Positions 1 to 6,401 of a stretch of DNA of 6,928 bases are shown piece after piece. A program made the translations under genes and the position numbers. Origin of the DNA: JAWXCM01 sp034408745 (lineage in GTDB: Bacteria; Acidobacteriota; Terriglobia; Bryobacterales; Bryobacteraceae); the NCBI GenBank assembly GCA_034408745.1, contig JAWXCM010000443.1:1-6928 (forward strand). Direction: 5' to 3'. A model generated the notes under the pieces. That model was not told the origin of the DNA. It ran no database searches and saw nothing but the letters and a program-made list of their open reading frames with translations. Within the stretch, counting starts at the first letter, position 1. Every line of letters starts with the position of its first letter.

Positions 1-2
1 CC

Positions 3-1340
3 GGCTACTCCCTGGAGCGTCGGATGCCCACACTCGCCACCCACAAGTCTCCAGAGGTTCGCGCGAAGGTCTACAGCCTGGCAAGCGAGTACAAGTTCCC
101 CAGTCTTGTCGAGGCGGCTCTCGGCGAGATCCGTTCCTCACGTGCAGGTGAAGCCAACGAAGCTATCGAGCCCGCGGTTCAGTACGCGCTGGAGCATGTC
201 GACGACGGAGCGGGTCTGGCCCGGCGGTTGTTGGGCCATCCCAACCAGACTGTGTCTCGCTCCGCTGTCGAAGCGATGGTGCACTACCCTGAGATCGCCA
301 CTGGCCTCATTACTCGTGAGTGGATTGAAGAGAGCGCAGCGTCGCCCGACGCCCACCGCCGGGTGCTGGCTGCAGCGGCCGTCGCAGTGCACGGCGACGC
401 CGATACCAGGGCTCTCAGTGGCCTCCTCCACGATTCCAATATCGAAGTGGCGAAGGTGGCGGCACGGACAGCCGGTCGACTACAGAATCGAACCTATCTG
501 GATGGGCTGCTCCACATGCTGGCGTTTTCCCGCCTGCGGCCCTTTGGCGTGGATGCGCTGGCCAGTTTCGGCGACCGCGTAGTTGGCACCCTCGCCGATG
601 TGCTGCTGGATCTCGCGACACCTGTGTCGGTCCGCCGGCAGGTGCCTCGCGTACTGCGCAGCATTCCCACGCAGCGTTCGGTGGACGTGCTGCTGTCCGC
701 GCTGAATCAGCCTGACCTGACGATTCGCGACGCGGCGCTGCGCGCTCTGAACACATTGCGCGAAACGAAGCCAAAACTGAACTACGGCCAGGAGTCGCTC
801 ACGCAGCTCATTCTCAACGAAGCTCGCTACTACTACGAGATGAGCGCCGCGTTAGCGCCGTTCAAAGAGGCGCATGAGACCCCTGTGGCGCGGCTGCTGC
901 ATGAAACGCTCGAAACCCGGTTGCGCGGTGCGATTGCGAGGCTGTTCCGGCTGCTGGGGCTGCGCTATCCTCCGCGCGAGATTTATGCCGCCTACCTCGC
1001 CGTGAACCGGAAGAAGACTGACGAGTACACCGCCGCCATAGACTTTCTGGACAATGTCCTCGACCGCGAGTTGAAGCGGTACGTGATGCCTCTGCTCGAT
1101 GAAGATGCACATACCGCTCAGACTGCCAGGGATTTGTTCGGGGTGGCCGAGACCGATGCAGCCGGTGCGATTCGTTCGCTGCTCCGGTCAGGCGATAACT
1201 GGCTGGTGGCCTGTGCTGTGGCCACCGCGGGGGAAATGCAACTGCCCGGCCTGCGCTCGGAAATCGAAGCCCTGGCCAGCCGCTCCGGCACCGACGTTGC
1301 TCCGGTAGCGCAGAAAGCTCTGCTGCAACTCGCCGCTTAA
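3..1340 (+). CDS. HEAT-repeat protein, C-terminal part (5' end outside window)
   Basis: The frame is open from the first bases of the window (reading GYSLERR just before the ATG at 24) and no ribosome binding site precedes that ATG, so this is most likely the 3' part of a longer gene. The 438 residues from the ATG are helical and repetitive. HEAT-like units (short helix, turn with D/N/P, then a helix with V/A and R) are visible near residues 1-24, 65-88, 131-153, 219-246 and 383-437. A helical stretch at about 300-360, containing RLFRLLGLRYPPREIYAAYL and FLDNVLDRELKRYVMPLL, resembles the C-terminal region of HEAT-bearing transporter-like proteins (Npt1-type ADP/ATP-carrier relatives of the MFS). 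No membrane segment lies in the visible part, so the transporter half is an inference about the missing upstream sequence. HEAT repeats are protein-interaction scaffolds. The gene ends TAA and is followed by a convergent hairpin. Confidence 0.8.
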   Translation, partial: GYSLERRMPTLATHKSPEVRAKVYSLASEYKFPSLVEAALGEIRSSRAGEANEAIEPAVQYALEHVDDGAGLARRLLGHPNQTVSRSAVEAMVHYPEIATGLITREWIEESAASPDAHRRVLAAAAVAVHGDADTRALSGLLHDSNIEVAKVAARTAGRLQNRTYLDGLLHMLAFSRLRPFGVDALASFGDRVVGTLADVLLDLATPVSVRRQVPRVLRSIPTQRSVDVLLSALNQPDLTIRDAALRALNTLRETKPKLNYGQESLTQLILNEARYYYEMSAALAPFKEAHETPVARLLHETLETRLRGAIARLFRLLGLRYPPREIYAAYLAVNRKKTDEYTAAIDFLDNVLDRELKRYVMPLLDEDAHTAQTARDLFGVAETDAAGAIRSLLRSGDNWLVACAVATAGEMQLPGLRSEIEALASRSGTDVAPVAQKALLQLAA

Positions 1341-1369
1341 GATTGCATTGTGCTGCTGAAACGGAAAAG

Positions 1370-1404
1370 GCTGGCTCTCTCTTGCTTAACGGAGGAGAGC
1401 CAGC
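1370..1404 (-). terminator. Convergent hairpin terminator between HEAT gene and receptor gene
   Basis: A perfect 10-bp inverted repeat, GCTGGCTCTC (1370-1379) with GAGAGCCAGC (1395-1404), encloses a 15-base loop. Read on the minus strand, the stem is followed at once by CCTTTTCCGTTT, a T-rich tract, so it fits a Rho-independent terminator for the receptor gene that stops at 1420. On the plus strand the stem is preceded by AAAAGG and followed by a poor T tract, so termination of the HEAT gene transcript is less certain. Confidence 0.75.
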
Positions 1405-1419
1405 AATCTACGTGCTTAC

Positions 1420-4400
1420 TTAAAACAGCAGCTTCAACCCGAACTGCAGCTGTCTCGGATCGTTGGACTGGCTGGTGACGCGGCCGAAGTTCGACCCGCC
1501 GTTAACATTGGTATTCGGGCTGCCGAAGCGCACCCGGTTGGCCGCGTTGAACGCTTCGCCCCGGAACTGCAACTTCGCCTTCTCCGTCACGTTGAACACC
1601 TTGAAGACAGACAGATCCAGGTTGTTGATGTGGTGGTTCTGAAGATCCGCGATGGTCTGCCCCACGTTGCCCAGCGTGAACGGAGCCGGCTGACTGAATA
1701 CGGAAGTGTCGAACCACTTGTCCAGCCTGTCGTGCGCGTCCACGCGGATGTTCGCGTTCGTGCCGTTCGTGTTGGGCCGGATGGTCTCATTGAAGAGGCC
1801 TGCCGTGTTGCTGGCGCTCATACTCAGCGAACCACCCGACTGCAGCGTGTAGATCCCGTTCACCTGCCATCCGCCGATCACCGCGTCGGCAACCTTCGAC
1901 ATGTTCGAACCCAGCAGCCGTCCCCGCCCAACGGGCAATTCGTAAACGCCGCTGAACACCAGCCGCTGCGGCACATGCTGGCCCGAGACGGACCGGAACC
2001 CCTGCACGTTGTAGCTGTCCTGGTAACTGGTGCCGGTGTCCAGTGTCTTTGCCCACGTATAGCTGCCCTCAAAGGTCACGCCCTTTGCGTAGCGCTTGCT
2101 GAACGTCACCTGAAGCGAGTTGTAGTCCGCCGTGGCGCCCTGGCTGAAGATCGGATAAATGTTGGCGAACTGCGGATACGGCCGGAGCAGCTGGGCGCGG
2201 CTCACCTGCCTGTTCGCGAGCACACCGCCGAGGCCCAGCCCGAAAAACGGATTGTCCACCAGCTGGTTCAGCTGTGTGCCCAGGCTGAGGGAACTGGGAT
2301 GCACCTGATTGAGGTTGAAGCCGCCCTCACCACCGCGCGACCACTGCCGTCCCCGATTGCCGACATACGCGGCTTCAATCAGCACCGCGCCGGGCAGTTC
2401 CTGCTGTACCGTGAAGTTGTACTGCAGCGTGTACGGCGTGTTGGTGTTGCTCAGAGGTGCGTCGAGAGGGCCGCCAAGAGCGGTCAACGCGCCCTGAGAC
2501 GAGCCCGGTACCGGCCGGAAACCCGCAGGGAACGGATTGCGCAACAAGTTCAGCGGAGTGATGCCATCCAGCGTCGCCACCCACGGCGTTTCCACGCGGA
2601 AGCCATACGGCCCGACGGTGCCCTGTGCCGACAGCGTGCTCGGTCCAAACAGCTGCGCAAAGCCGGCGCGAATCGCCGTCTTGCTGGTGAGCTGATAGGC
2701 CAGCCCCAGACGCGGAGCCAGATTGTTCCAGTCACCCTCATACTGCGACTTCGGATTGCCGTCGACGCCCACGAATCGCAGCCCGCCTTTCAGGTTGGGG
2801 AACGCGGTCTGACGCGATGCGATTGGCGAAGCAAGACCCGGGTCGAACCAGCTCATGCGGTCATAGCGCTCTGTGCGTGGAGTGTCGAAATCATAGCGCA
2901 CTCCCAGGTTCAGAGTCAGCCTGCGCGTGATGCGCCAGTCGTCCTGCAGGTAGAACGCATTGTAGAAACTCTGCGACGCCACGTTCTTCCAGTTCTGATA
3001 GAAGTTGCCGCTGGAGCCGGCACCCAGCAGGAGTGAGGCGAAGCCGTACCCCGCAGTCGCGCTGGCGGCGTTCGGATTCGGACCTTGTGTCATGCCCGCT
3101 CCAAAGCCGAACGTGCCCGCAGCGCGCGCTTCCCAAACGTTGATGCGAAGCATGCGGCCCTCATAGCCGGCCTTTATGGAGTGCTTCCCCGCAAGCTTCG
3201 TGTAACTTCCCGCAAGACCGTAGTTGTTGAAGCCGCTCTGCCGGTGATCGCCGCCGCCGAGTGCCGTTTGCCCGCCCACATCGAACCGCGGGAACATCAG
3301 CCTGTCGACCGCCGTGTCCAGATCCTTAGGCAGGCCGAGGCTGGACGGCACAAAGTCGAGGCCCTGGTTGTCAAACAGAAATCGGTTACGCGCAAATGAC
3401 AGCCGCAGGTTGACAATGCTGGTCGCGTTCAGCGTGTTCGTGTAATCGACCACAGCGTTGCGGCCCCAGTCGTTGTTGTTGACGCGACCTTCGGCAATTC
3501 CGAGCTCGCCCGGGAAAAACTGCGGTGGTCCGTTGAAGTTGCGCCGCATCGAGAAGCGCCCAAACAGCCGCTGCTTTTCAGTGAGGTTGCTGTCGATCTT
3601 GATGTCGGTGTTATCGGTATTGAACTTCGCCGAACCCGAAGCATAGAAGTTGTTCTGACCGCGCGCATCGCCCGGCTGATTCGGAGTCGGGAAATACTTC
3701 AGCAGATTCCGCGCCACCGGATCGAATCGCGCAGCGGGGATAATGTTGCCGGGAAATACATCGCGAATGCTGCCCGCGCCAGTCGGGTTCGCCCGCGTCG
3801 TGAAGGGGTCATACATGGTGATCCCCTGCGTCGCGCTGGAACGCGTCTGACTGAAGTTGCCCTCGCGCTCCAGCGCGGTTGGGACGGTGGTGAGCCGTTC
3901 GGCGAAGCTGCGCTCGCGGAGCCCTTCGAACGACCCCAGGAAGAACAGCTTGTTCCTGCGAAGCGGGCCGCTGAACGTGCCACCGAACTGGTTGCGCTTG
4001 AAGCTCGACAGACCGATGCCCCGCTGATTGTTGAAGAAGGTGTTGGCGTCCAGCACGGAGTTGCGAAGGAACTCGTACGCGCTGCCATGAAATTGATTTC
4101 CGCCCGATTTGTACACGATATTCAGCACAGCCGTGATGCTGCGGCCAAACTCGGCATTGTAGTTCTGCGCCTGCATCTTGAACTCGCCCACTGCGTCCAC
4201 CGAAGGAAATACCGATACGCCGGCGAATCCGTTGACCGTGGGGAATGCGGCGCTGGAGCCGTCCACCAGAATGTCGAACGTGCCGCCGCGCGCGCCGTTC
4301 ACGCTGAAACTGACGCCGTTATGCGCATTCCCGATACCGCCCGTGACGCCTGGCGTCAGGTAGGTGAGCGCATAAACGTTGCGCGTATTCAGCGGCAACT

Positions 4401-4827
4401 CCGCAATGCGTTTGTTGTCCACCACTTTGCCAACAGACGAAGAGGTGGCCTCCACAACCGCGGCGTCGGCCGTGACCGTAACGCTCTCATTCACCCCGCC
4501 CACCTGCAGAACAACGTCGACACGCGCCTGCTGCTGAATCTGCAGACGAATCCCCGATTGTTCGAAGGCCTTGAATCCAGGTGAGGAAACAACGACACTG
4601 TAGCTTCCGGGGGGCAGCAGCGGCGCCGTGTAGCCGCCGTCGCTGTTCGTAGCCACATCCAGCTTCGCGTTCGTTCCCGTGTTGGTGACCGCGACTTTTG
4701 CATTCGCTACAACCGATCCGGTATTGTCAGTTACGGTACCGATGATGGTTCCTGTAGCTGTTTGCGCCCACGTGGTGGTGACAGAAACAGTAAGAAACAA
4801 CAAGAGGGATATGGCAGTCTTTCTCAT
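1420..4827 (-). CDS. TonB-dependent receptor with carboxypeptidase-regulatory-like N-terminal domain (Oar-like)
   Basis: This 1135-residue protein is a predicted outer-membrane beta-barrel for TonB-driven import; the ligand cannot be told from sequence. A signal peptide covers about residues 1-21 (MRK, then a Leu-rich core, ending TWA before Gln). Residues about 24-113 form a carboxypeptidase-regulatory-like beta-sandwich (GTIIGTVTDNTGSVVANAKV, then GGYTAPLLPPGSYSVVV). The plug follows at about 115-240 (ESVTVTADAAVVEATSSSVG, LPLNTRNVYALTYLTPGV), leading into the barrel with the family-typical KSGGNQFHGSAYEFLRNSVL at about 240-259. The protein ends in FGLKLLF; a terminal aromatic residue is the outer-membrane insertion signal. 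Length suits the Oar-like Acidobacteriota family (roughly 1000-1200 residues). The ATG at 4827 is supported by GAAAGGG 11 bases upstream and the signal peptide directly after it. It is antisense to both flanking genes and appears to be its own transcription unit. The frame is intact. Confidence 0.95.
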   Translation of the reverse strand: MRKTAISLLLFLTVSVTTTWAQTATGTIIGTVTDNTGSVVANAKVAVTNTGTNAKLDVATNSDGGYTAPLLPPGSYSVVVSSPGFKAFEQSGIRLQIQQQARVDVVLQVGGVNESVTVTADAAVVEATSSSVGKVVDNKRIAELPLNTRNVYALTYLTPGVTGGIGNAHNGVSFSVNGARGGTFDILVDGSSAAFPTVNGFAGVSVFPSVDAVGEFKMQAQNYNAEFGRSITAVLNIVYKSGGNQFHGSAYEFLRNSVLDANTFFNNQRGIGLSSFKRNQFGGTFSGPLRRNKLFFLGSFEGLRERSFAERLTTVPTALEREGNFSQTRSSATQGITMYDPFTTRANPTGAGSIRDVFPGNIIPAARFDPVARNLLKYFPTPNQPGDARGQNNFYASGSAKFNTDNTDIKIDSNLTEKQRLFGRFSMRRNFNGPPQFFPGELGIAEGRVNNNDWGRNAVVDYTNTLNATSIVNLRLSFARNRFLFDNQGLDFVPSSLGLPKDLDTAVDRLMFPRFDVGGQTALGGGDHRQSGFNNYGLAGSYTKLAGKHSIKAGYEGRMLRINVWEARAAGTFGFGAGMTQGPNPNAASATAGYGFASLLLGAGSSGNFYQNWKNVASQSFYNAFYLQDDWRITRRLTLNLGVRYDFDTPRTERYDRMSWFDPGLASPIASRQTAFPNLKGGLRFVGVDGNPKSQYEGDWNNLAPRLGLAYQLTSKTAIRAGFAQLFGPSTLSAQGTVGPYGFRVETPWVATLDGITPLNLLRNPFPAGFRPVPGSSQGALTALGGPLDAPLSNTNTPYTLQYNFTVQQELPGAVLIEAAYVGNRGRQWSRGGEGGFNLNQVHPSSLSLGTQLNQLVDNPFFGLGLGGVLANRQVSRAQLLRPYPQFANIYPIFSQGATADYNSLQVTFSKRYAKGVTFEGSYTWAKTLDTGTSYQDSYNVQGFRSVSGQHVPQRLVFSGVYELPVGRGRLLGSNMSKVADAVIGGWQVNGIYTLQSGGSLSMSASNTAGLFNETIRPNTNGTNANIRVDAHDRLDKWFDTSVFSQPAPFTLGNVGQTIADLQNHHINNLDLSVFKVFNVTEKAKLQFRGEAFNAANRVRFGSPNTNVNGGSNFGRVTSQSNDPRQLQFGLKLLF

Positions 4828-4916
4828 ATGTCGTGTGACCCTTTCAGTCAGACTACCAGTCGCAGGTTACGATAGCTTCAATAAAAGGTGAGCCTGGAGT
4901 AAATGGCACAGACCAA
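4828..4916. promoter_or_regulatory. Divergent intergenic region between receptor gene and cyclic-nucleotide-binding-fold gene
   Basis: These 89 bases must hold the receptor promoter and probably that of the rightward gene. On the minus strand GAAAGGG (complement of 4839-4845) is a plausible ribosome binding site for the receptor. On the plus strand GGAG (4896-4899) lies 17 bases before the ATG at 4917, too far to be ideal, and only 3 bases before an out-of-frame ATG at 4903 that would give an 8-residue peptide ending at 4929, overlapping the real start. I could not identify convincing -35/-10 pairs on either strand. Confidence 0.45.
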
Positions 4917-5339
4917 ATGGCCGAACTGAACATTATCGAGAAAGTGATCGCTCTGGAAGCGGTCGACCTGCTGAAGAACCTGAGCGCCGAGCAACTGTCG
5001 CGCATCGCATCAATCGCGAAGGAGACAAGGCTGGCGCCAGGCAAGAACGTGTTGTCGCCCGACACCAACCCCGATGCTCTCTTCGTCATCCTGGAAGGTG
5101 CGGTTTCCATCAGCCGCGACGGCGCTGAGTTGCACGTGGCCCGGGAAAGCGAGGTGCTCGGAGCGTGGGCGCTGTTCGACCCCGAGCCTCTGGCTGTAAC
5201 CGCAAAGACCCTGCAGGACACGCGGCTGCTGCGCATCGGACGCGACGATTTCTACGACCTGCTCTCCGACAACTCGGAGATCACGGCGTCAATTTTCGCC
5301 ATGCTGGTGAAGCGTTTCCGCCAACTCGTGGAACGTTAA
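4917..5339 (+). CDS. Stand-alone cyclic-nucleotide-binding-fold (CRP/CNMP-like) protein without DNA-binding domain
   Basis: This 140-residue protein has the cyclic-nucleotide-binding fold of the CAP_ED family. A helical start (residues 1-35, LLKNLSAEQLSRIASIAKE) precedes the beta-roll (APGKNVLSPDTNPDALFVILEGAVSI, about 40-65). The phosphate-cassette position follows (EVLGAWALFDPEPLAVTAKT, about 79-98), then DTRLLRIGRDDFYDLLSDN and a C-terminal helix ending QLVER. No helix-turn-helix follows, so it is not a transcription factor by itself. The canonical cassette has GE followed later by R-S/T-A; here the Glu position is Ala83 in GAW and no Arg occupies the cassette, so classic cAMP/cGMP binding is doubtful. 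ATG 4917 is the only usual start in its open frame, which runs back to a stop at 4836. Its family is often joined to or near HEAT-bearing transporters, so partnership with the HEAT protein upstream is plausible but inferred. A decayed second copy of its 3' part lies at 6402-6622. Confidence 0.85.
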   Translation: MAELNIIEKVIALEAVDLLKNLSAEQLSRIASIAKETRLAPGKNVLSPDTNPDALFVILEGAVSISRDGAELHVARESEVLGAWALFDPEPLAVTAKTLQDTRLLRIGRDDFYDLLSDNSEITASIFAMLVKRFRQLVER

Positions 5340-5361
5340 GCATGACGGCAGCACTGGCAAC

Positions 5362-5368
5362 AAAGGAG
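5362..5368 (+). promoter_or_regulatory. Strong ribosome binding site for the zinc-ribbon-like gene
   Basis: AAAGGAG sits 5 bases before the ATG at 5374 and fixes that start. It is the best Shine-Dalgarno sequence in the window. It lies inside an 11-codon frame (ATG at 5342, TGA at 5375-5377) whose end overlaps the gene start as ATGA. Confidence 0.8.
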
Positions 5369-5373
5369 CGCTC

Positions 5374-5571
5374 ATGAACGGCCGGATTGAGTTTGACATT
5401 GTCTGTCCGAACAACCACAACCAGGCGGTTACGTACAGCCAGAAGGAATTCGAAGAAGTGTTGAAGTCCGGCGCGCTCGTGTTCCACTGCAACACTTGCG
5501 ACACGAACTGGTCCCCTTCCGGGGAGGAGATTGCGAAGTTTCGAAAGCAGTTCGCGAAGACTTCAGGCTAG
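5374..5571 (+). CDS. Small zinc-ribbon-like protein of unknown function
   Basis: This protein has 65 residues. It carries CPNNH (Cys11, His15) near the start and HCNTC (Cys39, Cys42) in the middle, so a CxxxH...CxxC zinc ribbon is a reasonable reading; His38 could also serve as a ligand. The segment between (about 20-36) looks like one helix (SQKEFEEVLKSG), and the C-terminal end is a basic helix (EEIAKFRKQFAK). It has no signal peptide or membrane segment, so it is probably cytoplasmic. The start is set by AAAGGAG 5 bases upstream. It begins 34 bases after the cyclic-nucleotide-binding-fold gene in the same direction, so the two are probably co-transcribed. I recognise the general appearance (a short conserved bacterial CPNNH protein) but no assigned function. 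The composition and clean start argue that it is a real gene and not a chance frame. Confidence 0.75.
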   Translation: MNGRIEFDIVCPNNHNQAVTYSQKEFEEVLKSGALVFHCNTCDTNWSPSGEEIAKFRKQFAKTSG

Positions 5572-5575
5572 CGGC

Positions 5576-5607
5576 TGATGCGGCGGCGTGAAATCATCCG
5601 CCGATCA
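5576..5607. terminator. Convergent hairpin after zinc-ribbon-like gene, overlapping the BLUF 3' end
   Basis: TGAT-G-CGGCGG (5576-5586) pairs with CCGCCGATCA (5598-5607), a 10-bp stem with one bulged G and an 11-base loop. It begins 5 bases after the zinc-ribbon stop codon and contains the BLUF stop codon (complement of 5594-5596) in its loop. No T tract follows on either strand, so it may act as a 3' stabilising hairpin and not a classical Rho-independent terminator. Confidence 0.4.
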
Positions 5608-6029
5608 TATTGCGCCGAAACAGCTCGATCAGACGTTGCGAGTGGGTCGGGTCAGAACGGAAACTCTCCGAATTCAGTGGCTCGTTCATAAACTCGCTGT
5701 ATCCTGGAACATCCCGTAGGGATGGATCGCTCAGGTTGCGGAATCCCATCGTCCAGTCGGGAAACTGGCGTTGTTCAATCTGCCGTTCCAGCAGCCGAAT
5801 GACGCCCTTATGCCGGTCGTCCGCGCTGATCGTAGCGAAGAGATCCCGAACCGCGTTTGCAGGCCCCTCAAGTAACTGAATGAAGTTTCCGTCCTTGTAT
5901 AACAGCAGATAACAGCATGCCTGTAAGGCCCAGCCGCGTGTTCTTTTCGCGGCTTTTCTCCAGCAATTCCATCAGTTCGAGTTCCGAAAACTCCCGATCG
6001 GCCGAACTCACGTAGACCAGGGAGAGCAT
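5594..6029 (-). pseudogene. BLUF-domain blue-light sensor, frameshifted by a 10-base insertion
   Basis: BLUF domains bind FAD and sense blue light. From the ATG at 6029 the frame reads MLSLVYVSSADREF and continues through EKNTRLGLTGMLL (residue 40), then shifts and stops at 5868-5870 after 53 residues. Removing 10 bases (5900-5909) restores a 141-residue protein: YKDGNFIQLLEGP, then a domain with QFPDWTMGFRNL, ending RRNMIGG. In the restored protein the family's key residues are all present: Tyr6, Asn30, Gln48, Trp89 and Met91. Their spacing (24, 18, 41, 2) equals that of AppA (Tyr21, Asn45, Gln63, Trp104, Met106), which shows the restored frame is right. The restored product is a short BLUF-only type, domain plus a 45-residue tail. 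No good ribosome binding site precedes the ATG. As written the gene cannot make a working sensor; rare frameshifting or a strain polymorphism cannot be excluded. Confidence 0.9.
5899..5917. repeat. Short direct duplication that breaks the BLUF gene
   Basis: ATAACAGCA occurs at 5899-5907 and again at 5909-5917, separated by one G. Together this adds exactly 10 bases to the coding sequence (on the coding strand, GCTGTTATCT then GCTGTTATAC). It looks like a replication-slippage duplication with one altered base. Confidence 0.85.
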
Positions 6030-6401
6030 GGGCCCAGTTTACCCCGGAGCGCTGTGGCATATGGCGAGCAAGTTGCTACACGTTCGACCGTGCGCATCTG
6101 GTTGGCCCTTATATTCACTCCGGCTTTGCCGGCGTTTCGCACCGGCATTCTTTCAAAGGTGACCCGAGCTCCCGATCCGCCCCGGCCACTCGTGGAGCGG
6201 CCGAAGGGCACAGAGACGGAGGCGCTCACGCCGCGTGGCCGCGTTCCCATTCCACCTCCTGCACAGCGCGTCGACCTGCTGGGAGTGCTCGGCGAGCTGT
6301 TCCGGCTGGGAATATACGCCCTGGTTACTGGTCCACTAACCTGGAGTAACTGGCCGAGCCGAAGCCGCCTGATTCGGCTCCCACAACACTTCGTCGATTC
6401 C
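6030..6401. other. Stretch of about 370 bases with no recognisable gene
   Basis: A plus-strand frame is open from ATG 6054 to 6482, but it merges into the decayed cyclic-nucleotide-binding-fold copy and its first 116 residues are Pro/Arg-rich with no domain I recognise. An overlapping minus-strand frame (6008-6412) is Arg/Ser/Gly-rich and looks like a shadow. A few small inverted repeats are present: CCGGC-TTT-GCCGG at 6120-6132 (a tight hairpin without a T tract), and GTTACT/AGTAAC around 6324-6349. The phrase VDLLGVL at about 6270 resembles VDLLKNL of the intact gene, in the same frame as the decayed 3' part; this might be a worn remnant of its 5' half, but the residues between do not align convincingly. 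Confidence 0.5.

Noticed and set aside
1630..3036. A 468-codon plus-strand open frame inside the receptor gene
   Set aside because: It is fully antisense to an unmistakable receptor coding sequence, is Arg/Val/Ala-rich with no domain, and has no ribosome binding site. Long antisense frames are expected in GC-rich genes.
4087..4584. A 165-codon plus-strand open frame opposite the receptor N-terminal region
   Set aside because: It is antisense to the plug and regulatory-like domains with a His/Arg-rich composition typical of a shadow frame.
4903..4929. An 8-residue upstream frame overlapping the cyclic-nucleotide-binding gene start
   Set aside because: Its ribosome binding site would be only 3 bases away, and nothing in the peptide suggests function; recorded only as part of the start context.
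5731..6060. A 109-codon minus-strand frame overlapping the BLUF gene
   Set aside because: It is a shifted reading of the BLUF region; the BLUF residues appear only in the other two frames joined across the 10-base insertion.
6120..6132. CCGGC-TTT-GCCGG hairpin as a terminator or repeat-family element
   Set aside because: It is a single short copy without a T tract; no second copy was found in the window.
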